Virus record (IMG/VR): IMGVR_UViG_3300028299_000003
Location: 1 to 64,000 of that record
DNA length: 64,000 bases
Strand: one strand, 5' to 3'
From: a virus
Position 1 is the first letter of the stretch; every line of letters starts with the position of its first letter. The notes under the pieces are model-generated. The model searched no databases. It was not told the DNA's origin and saw nothing but the letters and a program-made list of their open reading frames with translations. Position numbers and translations under genes: made by a program. Below are positions 56,567-64,000 of this stretch, piece by piece.

Positions 56567-57091
56567 TTATTTTTTATGTGGATTTATAATTACCCATAAT
56601 CTTTTATTTTCTAATTTTGGTAATTGTTCAATTTTACCAAGTTCAGTTAATTCTTTGACAAATTTAAGTAATAACACTTGTCCTTGATCAACAAATTTAA
56701 TTTCCCTACCACTAAACATAACATATGCTTTCACCTTATCTCCATCCCCTAAGAATTTCTTAGCGTGATTGAGTTTGAAATTAAAGTCATGGTCACCAGT
56801 GTTATAAGTAAATCTAACCTCTTTGGTTTTCATAACAGATTTTCTTTGATTTTTTTCCATTTCTTTTTCTTTCTGTTTCTTTTCATAAAGAAATTTTCCA
56901 AAGTCAGTAACTTTACATACTGGTGGATTTGATGTTGAAACTATTTCAACTAAATCTAAATTTTTATCAGCAGCGATTTGTAACGCTTCCGAAATGTTAA
57001 CTACTCTACTTTCAATGCCATCACCAACAATTCTAACTTTTGGTGATCTGATTTTTTCATTTACTTTGATGTAGCTGTCTTTTTTATTCAT
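56567..57091 (-). CDS. infC: Translation initiation factor IF-3
   Basis: A full-length, 174-residue IF3. The N-terminal domain has NEKIRSPKVRIVGDG, LQIAADKNLDLVEI and PPVCKVTDFGKFLYEKKQK. The C-terminal domain has TKEVRFTYNTGDHDFNFKL, HAKKFLGDGDKVKAYVMFSG and RLWVIINPHKK. IF3 binds the 30S platform, checks the start codon and stops early 50S joining. Phage IF3 is rare and would alter host initiation. The start is a normal ATG rather than the rare start typical of host infC. Upstream is A-rich without an SD. Confidence 0.94.
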   Translation of the reverse strand: MNKKDSYIKVNEKIRSPKVRIVGDGIESRVVNISEALQIAADKNLDLVEIVSTSNPPVCKVTDFGKFLYEKKQKEKEMEKNQRKSVMKTKEVRFTYNTGDHDFNFKLNHAKKFLGDGDKVKAYVMFSGREIKFVDQGQVLLLKFVKELTELGKIEQLPKLENKRLWVIINPHKK

Positions 57092-57123
57092 ACTGTTTTT
57101 ATATTTTATTTTTTGTTAAATGT

Positions 57124-57807
57124 TTATATTAATGTTAATAATTTTGGATTTGTTAGTATTACACTACCAATTCCAATATTTTTACATCCTATATCTTCTA
57201 ATCTTTTTATGTCATCCAATTCAACCCATGATGAACCAGATACATTGAATTCATTGTGTTTTTTAATAAATTCCCAATTATATCTTTGAGCTAATTTTCC
57301 AGATACCCCACCACCAAACATATTTACAGAATTAAGATGAATTTCTTTTATTCTATTCATATCATAAATGTTTGGATTCTGATTGTAACTCAATTTCAAA
57401 TATAAATAATGTTTTGTTTTTGGTATAATTTTATTTCGTGGATTTTTTACATTTGGACACGAAAAATTTAATTCTATACCTTTTATATCAAAACCATCAA
57501 TCAAATTACACATTTCTTGGATTTCTTCGTCAGTACCATGTATTGATACTATCATATCCTTAGTATTTTCTACCTTTGGATAATAATTATCAATCCAATA
57601 TACAATACCTGGATTTCTTAACATAATCTTATTCCATACTGATTTTCCTAATGGTATGACAGCGAATGAAATACCACGCTTAGGATTTAATGTTATAGTT
57701 TTAGTAACAAACGGATATTTGGGGAATTTATATTTTAAGAAATTATGCCAAAACCAACCATTTCCATCATATCCCATCGCTCCACTTTGATAAAAGAAAT
57801 CACTCAT
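57124..57807 (-). CDS. Dihydroorotate dehydrogenase-like (TIM-barrel) protein
   Basis: A 227-residue protein. GIELNFSCPNVKN (about 128-140) is the strongly conserved NxSCPN motif of DHODHs. It starts with SGAMGYDGNGWFWHNFLKYK and has VTKTITLNPKRG, typical of the FMN-binding barrel. The length is shorter than the usual 300-330 residues, so catalytic parts may be missing. The family call is firm; activity is uncertain. Confidence 0.75.
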   Translation of the reverse strand: MSDFFYQSGAMGYDGNGWFWHNFLKYKFPKYPFVTKTITLNPKRGISFAVIPLGKSVWNKIMLRNPGIVYWIDNYYPKVENTKDMIVSIHGTDEEIQEMCNLIDGFDIKGIELNFSCPNVKNPRNKIIPKTKHYLYLKLSYNQNPNIYDMNRIKEIHLNSVNMFGGGVSGKLAQRYNWEFIKKHNEFNVSGSSWVELDDIKRLEDIGCKNIGIGSVILTNPKLLTLI

Positions 57808-58180
57808 CTTCTATTTCAGGATTATGTTTTATAAAATTCTCTAGATATGTTATCATATTCTTCAATCCAACATAGTTCGCGGTATGAAATTTCATTTTTG
57901 GTAATTTTAATCCATTCTCTAATGTATAATTACAGACCCATTTCAACGCGTCATACCCTGTTTTTTCTTTGAATTCAACTTTAACATCATCGTCATACAC
58001 AGTGTAATGTTCAAACGATAGGTCATGATCAAAACTTATAAGTCTAGGCATACCATTATCAGTAATATATTTTACAAATTCATCATAAGATTTGACAATT
58101 ACCCATTTCAAATCTTTATGATTTTTCAAGTAATATGAAACATCGTGTGGTACTCTAATATCGTCAAGAAATAAGTTCAT
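57800..58180 (-). CDS. Cyclic-phosphate processing receiver-domain protein
   Basis: A 126-residue protein. NLFLDDIRVP, SYDEFVKYI, ISFDHDLSFEHY and KTGYDALKWVCNY match the phage family of cyclic-phosphate processing receiver domains linked to RNA end repair. The gene overlaps the DHODH-like gene by 8 nt. It could act on cleaved RNA ends such as those in broken tRNAs. Confidence 0.75.
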   Translation of the reverse strand: MNLFLDDIRVPHDVSYYLKNHKDLKWVIVKSYDEFVKYITDNGMPRLISFDHDLSFEHYTVYDDDVKVEFKEKTGYDALKWVCNYTLENGLKLPKMKFHTANYVGLKNMITYLENFIKHNPEIEDE

Positions 58181-58219
58181 ATTGCAAATATACGAAGAAA
58201 AATTGTATTAAAAAAAATT

Positions 58220-58441
58220 TTAGTCAAATTCTTCAAAAACATCTTCTCTTATTTTCTCTTTTAAAACTTTTTTTTGTTCGTCAGATATATCATATTCTTC
58301 TCGTAATGATTCTAGATATATTTCAAACATAGAAATGATTTCTTTCTTTACATCTTCCATCAACTTTGATTTAAAAAAAACAATTCTTTTTTTGTTTTTT
58401 TTTAAGCTTTTAAGAATATTAGGATAATAATTTATGACCAT
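58220..58441 (-). CDS. Small helical protein
   Basis: A 73-residue protein with Lys-rich and Glu-rich helices (MVINYYPNILKSLKKNKKRI; VLKEKIREDVFEEFD). Upstream AATTATTATATATATGG offers a phage-type promoter on the minus strand. Function unknown. Confidence 0.55.
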   Translation of the reverse strand: MVINYYPNILKSLKKNKKRIVFFKSKLMEDVKKEIISMFEIYLESLREEYDISDEQKKVLKEKIREDVFEEFD

Positions 58442-58469
58442 ATATATAATAATTTAAAAATGATTTTTT

Positions 58470-59579
58470 TTAAAATTCTTTTTTATCATAACTAATATAA
58501 TAATTATCAATATTAAAATATTTATCATAAATATCATAAATTTGTTCTATTTTTATATCACCTATGATTGGTTCTATCAACCATTTTTTTGGTGTAACAT
58601 ACTTGTTTATATTACTATATCTATTTATATCTGATTTCCTATACATAATATCAAAAGATTGTTTAACAATATCAAATCTATCTTGTGTTATAAATTTCTC
58701 TTTGTTATCTAAAACATATTTAACTTTTTCATAAAATTCATCAATTTTATTATCTTTTGTTTCTGATGAAATATTTACAATAGATGAATTATCCGTTATA
58801 TGATCTAAGTAACAATTTATATAGTAGACTAATCCATTTTTTTCCCTAACCTCCTGATACAGTGGAGATTTTAAACCATTACTAAGTAACGCGGTTGTAA
58901 AATTAACTAGTGGATAATTATCTAATATAACAGGACTTAAATATATTATTGAAGTTTTGGATTTAAAAATATTCGTTTTCTGATATTCAAATTTATTATT
59001 TTTTAAATAATTGGTATTGTAATTATTATCAAAGTTATTAAATTTTATAGAATTATTTCTATATTTATTATATCTAGACACATTTATTATCATTGTTGGA
59101 TTTGTGTAGTATTTATTCCTATATTCTATACAATCTTCTAATGTTATATTTTCAATATCATTTACATCTCCTATTGGATTATAATTATCAAATAGTTTTC
59201 TATATAGATTTAAAAAATGTGCACTACTCTGTTTATTGAATGTATCGGAGTATTCCTCTAATATAATTTTTTTCTCATTTTCAAAATCTTCTTGTGTGAT
59301 TTTAAAATCCAAGATTCTTTCTAGGTATCTATCTTTAAATTTATGTAAATATTCAAATAATCCAGTTATATAAAAAACTATTTTAGTATCAGATGTATAC
59401 GCGTTCCAACTTATACCATTTTTTTCAAATTCATCTAGTAAATCATCAAAATTTTTACATATTAAATGTTCTATAATATGTGATATACCTCTGTTTCCTT
59501 TTTTTTCGTTTTTTATAGTGCCATTGAATACAACATGAAATCCTGACAAATCGGTTAAGCTTTCAATATTTAAAATCAT
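58470..59579 (-). CDS. M16-family zinc metallopeptidase
   Basis: A 369-residue protein. The inverted zinc motif is HIIEH (about 34-38) with a distal Glu in ENEKKIILEEYSDTF (about 101-115), as in pitrilysin/insulinase peptidases. The C-terminal half (LVNFTTALLSNGLKSPLYQE, LVYYINCYLDH) fits the second M16 domain. Uncommon in phages. It might process phage or host proteins. Its start is 57 nt from the neighbouring small gene. Confidence 0.85.
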   Translation of the reverse strand: MILNIESLTDLSGFHVVFNGTIKNEKKGNRGISHIIEHLICKNFDDLLDEFEKNGISWNAYTSDTKIVFYITGLFEYLHKFKDRYLERILDFKITQEDFENEKKIILEEYSDTFNKQSSAHFLNLYRKLFDNYNPIGDVNDIENITLEDCIEYRNKYYTNPTMIINVSRYNKYRNNSIKFNNFDNNYNTNYLKNNKFEYQKTNIFKSKTSIIYLSPVILDNYPLVNFTTALLSNGLKSPLYQEVREKNGLVYYINCYLDHITDNSSIVNISSETKDNKIDEFYEKVKYVLDNKEKFITQDRFDIVKQSFDIMYRKSDINRYSNINKYVTPKKWLIEPIIGDIKIEQIYDIYDKYFNIDNYYISYDKKEF

Positions 59580-59635
59580 CTAGTAGTAATTGTGTTTGTT
59601 TTTCTATTTATATATAAAAAAATGATATAGAATTT

Positions 59636-59809
59636 TTAATTATTATCTATATATTTGATATTCCTTGGGTGTATAAATCTTACTCGATTATTATTTTCTG
59701 ATTCAATACATAAATAGTAGTCTTCGGATACCTTATTGTCTTTATTGAAGATGTTGACCTTATCTATTATGGTTAGTTTTTGCCCAGTTTCTGTTGTTAT
59801 TTTTTTCAT
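59636..59809 (-). CDS. Small hypothetical protein
   Basis: A 57-residue ORF, MKKITTETGQKLTIIDKVNI, then SEDYYLCIESENNNRVRF and IHPRNIKYIDNN. The start overlaps the stop of the broken endonuclease tail upstream (ATGA), so it once belonged to the same operon. Beta-rich; function unknown. Confidence 0.5.
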   Translation of the reverse strand: MKKITTETGQKLTIIDKVNIFNKDNKVSEDYYLCIESENNNRVRFIHPRNIKYIDNN

Positions 59810-59975
59810 TTTAATATATCTATTATTTTTTCGTCTATATTTTCATTGTACTTTACAACATTATATGATATATTATTGTTTTTACAAAACTCTTTTTTTA
59901 TTTTATCATTTTTTGTTAATTTTTTGAATGAGTGTGTTCCACCAAAATGTTCAATTATTTTATAATGATATTCCA
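59806..59975 (-). pseudogene. C-terminal piece of the IS-split homing endonuclease
   Basis: Reads (L)EYHYKIIEHFGGTHSF and continues KKLTKNDKIKKEFCKNNN to DIIDILK. This matches the end of nucleases such as 42960 (GEQHF ... RDKIKNIYCKKNNI). The frame has no start and begins directly at the mini-IS. Confidence 0.65.
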
Positions 59976-59982
59976 AAGAAAA

Positions 59983-60353
59983 CCACTAAATCTTTAGTTT
60001 AGTGGATGAATTTGGAAAAAATAGGCCTTTTTAATTTAATATATACATTTAACTAGAAATAGTTTGTTCTTTGATGTCTTGGTTCAATTGGTTCTACAAT
60101 AAAATCTTGAATTGTAGGTAAAATCAATAAAGTATATAAAGATCAATCAACGAGTTGATCCATAGGAGCCTAAGTGTTAAATGTCACCTGTGCCAACCGA
60201 ATTAAATTTAAAATAATATCGTACGGGACATACGATTCGAACGTGGAGCAAAAATAAGACCTGAATTCATTTAGGCATAAGCTATGAAGCGTTTAAAGAG
60301 ACGGATCAATTTGATCCAGAAACCACTACATCTTTTAGTGTAGTGGTAGTTCA
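59983..60353 (+). mobile_element. Non-autonomous mini-IS605 element
   Basis: About 370-380 nt between a left hairpin CCACTAAA-TCTTTAG-TTTAGTGG (59983-60005) and a right hairpin CCACTACA-TCTTTTAG-TGTAGTGG (60323-60346), followed by TAGTTCA. The right end matches that of the tnpB element (GCAGTTCA). No ORF inside. The interior (60006-60322) holds a boxA-like GTTCTTTGATG and several hairpins and may be a guide-RNA-like scaffold. It interrupts a homing endonuclease gene. Confidence 0.65.
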
Positions 60354-60355
60354 TA

Positions 60356-60948
60356 AATTCATAAATGTTAATTCTTCTGTTATTAGAATCACATTGTTTA
60401 CATCCACTACCAACTAGATGATTACTAGGCAATTGATAAAATATACCATGTGTGGGGCATATTATTTCTACTTTTGTTCTATTGTTTTTATAATCAACTA
60501 ATGAATAATCGTATTTATTATTGTGTATAATTAATGATCTCTCTATAAATTTATTATTATTTAATTTTTTATTTTCACACTTTGGACAATTTTGTCCTCC
60601 GATATGATTACTATGTAGTTGTTCAAATACACCATGTATAGGACAAATAATTTTTATTTTTGTTTTTGAGTTTTTATATTCAACTAATGAGTAATCATAC
60701 TTATTTTTGTGTATTATTTTACATTCATTAATGAAGCTTTTAGTATCAAATTTGAATCTTTTTTCTATTGAACATTTTGGACAATTTTGTCCACCTATAT
60801 GAGCGTGATATAATTGTTCAAAAATACCATGTGTTGGACAAATAATTTTTATTTTTTTATCAAATTTTTTATATTCAACTAGTGAATAAACATACCTATC
60901 ACCATAAACTTCTTTACATTTTTTAATTATTGTTTCATTACTGTTCAT
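60356..60948 (-). pseudogene. N-terminal piece of the IS-split homing endonuclease
   Basis: About 198 residues of the original protein, with four zinc-ribbon repeats (NKYDYSLVEYKNSKTKIKII, CPIHGVFEQL and similar), as in the 42960 enzyme. The open frame runs on to 60271, but its last 27 residues (from about 60351) are encoded by the mini-IS end, so the product lacks its nuclease. The original tail lies at 59806-59975. Confidence 0.75.
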
Positions 60949-60949
60949 A

Positions 60950-63900
60950 TTAGTATATATTTAATGTACTTATACCATTTTTATCTTTACTTACATTGAT
61001 TAAATAATCATATTTTATTTGGTGAATATGTTCTATTAATAATATTTTATCAATATGGTTTTTTAATTCATATAAAAATTCAGTAAATTCTTCCACAGAA
61101 TTATCAACCAATTTGGTCATAATCTCGTCAAATAATATGAAATTTGGTTTTGATGTATTATTTATTTTTCTCAACGCGATTTTCAACGCACATGAATTAA
61201 ATGTTCTTTCTTTACCAGACCCTTCAACCGCGTTATATTCCTGTTCATCATTTTTTGATTTCATTTTTAGATTAAGTTCGTTATCAAAAAGTAAATTAAA
61301 ATCAACATTTGATAAAAGATTATTTAACTCATTGTTTATTATATGAATTGATTTTTTCAATAAATATGTTGGTAATCCATCTCTATGCATTGATTTCATA
61401 TAAGTATTATTGATAAATTCACTTTTTTCTTGGTTTTTGAATTTCTCTATTTTTTCCTCATAATCATCTATAACTTTCTTTCTAAGAACTATATTGTTGT
61501 TTAACTCTATTTTAAGATTATTAAATTCCTTTATATTATTTGATATATTCAAAATATTTTTATTAAGATTATTAATTTCTTCATTTATTTTCTTATTGTC
61601 ATCAATAAATTGTTTATTCTCTAGATATTTATTCAATTTTTCTTTTTTCTTATCGTTTTCTGTCTTATTTTCTTTTATCTTTATTCTTATATCCTTTATT
61701 CTAGATTCAATTGATAATTTTTTATCATAATTATTTTTATCACTTTCTAATTTATTTACAGTATCTTTTATAGAATCTATCTTTGGTTTTACTTCCGATA
61801 TTTTGTTTTTAATTGATGTAATCTTATCATCTTTCTCTTTTATTTTTAATTCTATAAGATTCTTTTCTTTTTCAATGTTATTAATAAATGAAATAAATTC
61901 TTCATTTTCATCAATATTTTCCACATTTAGAATATCTATTTTCTCTCTTATACCCTTTATTTTATTTATTTTATCTTTTCCAATACTTGAAATTTTTTCT
62001 AATTCTTCTTTATTTTTCAAAATTTCTTTTTCAAAATGTTCACTACTATGATCATCTAATTGTCTAAGACAGGTTGGACATATTTTTGTTTCAGTATTAG
62101 AATTTTTTAATTTATCTATATTATCCTTTATTTTAGTTCCATCCTTTTTTAAATTAGTTATATCATTTTCCAAAAATCTAATATCTGTTTCATAAGATTT
62201 TATTTTATCTAAAATATTTTTCTCAAAATCAGTTCTTTTATATTTTACTTTGTTATCAATATCTTTTATATCATATTCCAAATCTGATTTACCCCTATCT
62301 AATCTACTTAATTCTAGATCAGCGTTAGAAAGTCCATCTTTATATTTCTCATATAATTCTCTTTGTTTCTGTAATTCAGTATTGTCAAAATCTTTTGGTA
62401 GCTGATCTACCTTATTCTCTAAATCTTTTATTGATTGGTAATCATACTGAATGTTATTATCACATAATTCAATATCTGTTTTTAAATCATCATAATCCAA
62501 TCTAATGATTTCATCATCTATCTTGTTTAATTTACTAATAAATATCTCCTTTTCTTTCTGTAATGAATCTGATTCTTTTTCTTTATCATCAACATTTTTT
62601 GATATTTCTTTTATTTTTTCTTTATCAATTTTTATCTTATCCAATAATTCATCAATTTCTTTTGATACTTTATCTACATTTATATTTATCTTTTCTAGAT
62701 TTAACGATTTTTTATATTCCTTAAACTCATTTAGTTTTTTATCAAATACATCATAACCCGCGTCACGAATTATATTATCAATAAAAACACTTCTATCAAT
62801 TGATAGTAATTCATTAATATTATCTGCGTTAGTTAAAGTTAACCGAATAAAATCCTGAAAATTTCCAATGATTGAATCCAATTCTTGTTGAGTTTTGATA
62901 TTAGTTTCACCAACTAATTTATTTTTTTCAATCATTTCTGTTCCTTTATAATAATCTAATTTTGTTGAACAAGAAGTTATTTCACCTTGTTTATTTAGTT
63001 TTCTTTCTGTTTTTCTATAAATAAGATATTTTTCACCATCAATATTTATTGTAATTCCTCCATCACAATGATTTAATTTTCTTTTATTATTTATATAACG
63101 ATTATCACCAAACTTTTCTCTCTTTTCGGTTGTCATAGTTGTGCCATATAATATGTATGTTATCACGTCTAGGATTGTTGTTTTTCCTTGCTGATTAATT
63201 CCGTGTATTTGTATTATGCCATGAATATCAGTAAAATCAATAACTATATTATTATCATATGATTTGAAATTATTAAACCATATTTTCTCAATACTCCACT
63301 TCGTATTATTAGATTTTTTTATCTCTAATCTATTATTTATGATATTATCTATTGAAATAATTTCATTTATCGTTTCATCGGTTATCTCATTCCTAAGTAA
63401 GAACTCCCTTAGAATATTTTGTTGAACAATTGGGTCATTTATATCAATTGTTTCTGAAATTAACTTTGTATCAGATACATCGGTATATAGTGGTCTACTT
63501 TCAATTTGTATTAATTCACTTCCTAAATTTTCCTTTATTAAAAATCTTATTTTCTTTTCATTCTCAGTATTCATATTAACACTGAAATCTTCCCACTTTA
63601 TCTTTACTTTTATTTTATCACTTTTTTCAAAATTAAAATTGAGTTTTATATTATCATAATCAACATTTTGATTTATTGGTATATTAATAAACTTATAATC
63701 GTTATCTATATCAATGGGTTCTAAAAACCCTTTATTAAAATCTAATATATTAAATCCATGGCCATTAACTTTTTCCCCAAATGACTGCTGGATGAGTGAA
63801 CTACTAAATCCTTTTGTTTTATTTTTATAATATTGTCTTATATGAATATCTGAAAATAATGAATAATCACCTTTGAATTCCGATATATCTCTATACTTTC

Positions 63901-64000
63901 CTTTCATTATTATACCATTTGGTAAATAACAACCAAATATTGGGTCATGAAATAAATCAATATATATTTTACTTTTGTCTCTTTTTGTCTTGATATCTTT
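60950..64000 (-). CDS. Fused SbcD/Mre11-like and SbcC/Rad50-like protein (partial)
   Basis: At least 1016 residues. The frame has no stop up to the window end. The N-terminal part has FHDPIFGCYLPNG, YSLFSDIHIRQYYKNK and SLIQQSFGEKVNGHGF, the C-terminal end of an Mre11/SbcD phosphoesterase. From about residue 250 comes a Rad50/SbcC ATPase: Walker A (HGINQQGKTTILDV), long coiled coils, a zinc hook (CPTC, near residue 640), the signature region (EGSGKERTFNSCALKIAL) and Walker B (NFILFDEIMTKL). T4 has these as separate genes 47 and 46. It processes DNA ends. Confidence 0.85.
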   Translation of the reverse strand, partial: KDIKTKRDKSKIYIDLFHDPIFGCYLPNGIIMKGKYRDISEFKGDYSLFSDIHIRQYYKNKTKGFSSSLIQQSFGEKVNGHGFNILDFNKGFLEPIDIDNDYKFINIPINQNVDYDNIKLNFNFEKSDKIKVKIKWEDFSVNMNTENEKKIRFLIKENLGSELIQIESRPLYTDVSDTKLISETIDINDPIVQQNILREFLLRNEITDETINEIISIDNIINNRLEIKKSNNTKWSIEKIWFNNFKSYDNNIVIDFTDIHGIIQIHGINQQGKTTILDVITYILYGTTMTTEKREKFGDNRYINNKRKLNHCDGGITINIDGEKYLIYRKTERKLNKQGEITSCSTKLDYYKGTEMIEKNKLVGETNIKTQQELDSIIGNFQDFIRLTLTNADNINELLSIDRSVFIDNIIRDAGYDVFDKKLNEFKEYKKSLNLEKININVDKVSKEIDELLDKIKIDKEKIKEISKNVDDKEKESDSLQKEKEIFISKLNKIDDEIIRLDYDDLKTDIELCDNNIQYDYQSIKDLENKVDQLPKDFDNTELQKQRELYEKYKDGLSNADLELSRLDRGKSDLEYDIKDIDNKVKYKRTDFEKNILDKIKSYETDIRFLENDITNLKKDGTKIKDNIDKLKNSNTETKICPTCLRQLDDHSSEHFEKEILKNKEELEKISSIGKDKINKIKGIREKIDILNVENIDENEEFISFINNIEKEKNLIELKIKEKDDKITSIKNKISEVKPKIDSIKDTVNKLESDKNNYDKKLSIESRIKDIRIKIKENKTENDKKKEKLNKYLENKQFIDDNKKINEEINNLNKNILNISNNIKEFNNLKIELNNNIVLRKKVIDDYEEKIEKFKNQEKSEFINNTYMKSMHRDGLPTYLLKKSIHIINNELNNLLSNVDFNLLFDNELNLKMKSKNDEQEYNAVEGSGKERTFNSCALKIALRKINNTSKPNFILFDEIMTKLVDNSVEEFTEFLYELKNHIDKILLIEHIHQIKYDYLINVSKDKNGISTLNIY

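Noticed and set aside
60006-60322. A tRNA gene near the boxA-like site at 60066
   Set aside because: D-arm-like and TTCGAA-like fragments are present but no acceptor stem pairs; better treated as the interior of the mini-IS.

Overview
The window is a stretch of a large, AT-rich, tailed double-stranded DNA phage genome. The tail and baseplate genes, Mre11/Rad50-like recombination gene, dUTPase, dNMP-kinase-like gene, tRNA cluster and homing endonucleases point to a T4-like myovirus, probably a jumbo phage. The host is most likely a member of the Bacteroidota. Four tRNA/ncRNA blocks are preceded by the Bacteroidota housekeeping promoter pattern (TTTG, 19-20 nt, TAnnTTTG). Start codons are preceded by A-rich sequence rather than Shine-Dalgarno (SD) motifs. 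The phage bS21 resembles Bacteroidota bS21 and alone carries a strong SD. The standard code is used (TAA, TGA and TAG all serve as stops).

Layout. 1-4.3 kb (minus): small proteins, bS21 and three overlapping glycosyltransferases. 4.4-12.1 kb (plus): mostly small proteins with a shared N-terminal tag, an IS605-type tnpB element, a candidate one-piece spanin and a nucleotidyltransferase. 12.1-24.6 kb (minus): about 20 tRNA or tRNA-like genes, a roughly 950-nt structured RNA with a tRNA-like arm, a group I intron in tRNA-Thr, four homing endonucleases, a CHAD protein and SmpB. 24.7-35.0 kb (plus): collagen-like fibre, LamG protein, 1357-residue tail/baseplate protein, deacetylase and glycosyltransferase. 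35-44.8 kb: mixed strands, with a LRR protein, RuvC-like nuclease, two divergent ribbon-helix-helix proteins and three large homing endonucleases. 44.9-54.4 kb (plus): structural and tagged proteins, a 1029-residue hydrophobic repeat protein and dUTPase. 54.5-64 kb (minus): SWIM, SLOG-like and kinase proteins, IF3, a DHODH-like enzyme, a cyclic-phosphate receiver domain, an M16 peptidase, an endonuclease gene split by a mini-IS, and a fused SbcD-SbcC protein running off the window.

Themes. Translation takeover is suggested by bS21, IF3, SmpB, tRNAs covering Leu, Ile, Arg, Asp, Thr, Tyr, Met and Glu, and possible RNA-repair enzymes. Two promoter classes are visible: host-type promoters in front of tRNA/ncRNA blocks, and a TTTTAATATATAA-type element 20-30 nt before many other genes. 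At least fifteen proteins start with a short amphipathic tag resembling the T4 capsid-targeting sequence.

The most unusual region is 12.4-18.7 kb. It holds tRNA-like genes with collapsed anticodon loops and extra hairpins, one tRNA-like sequence nested inside another, two tRNA-Ile genes with a rearranged D arm, and a giant RNA bracketed by its own promoter and terminator. All functional calls come from reading the sequence; no database search was run.
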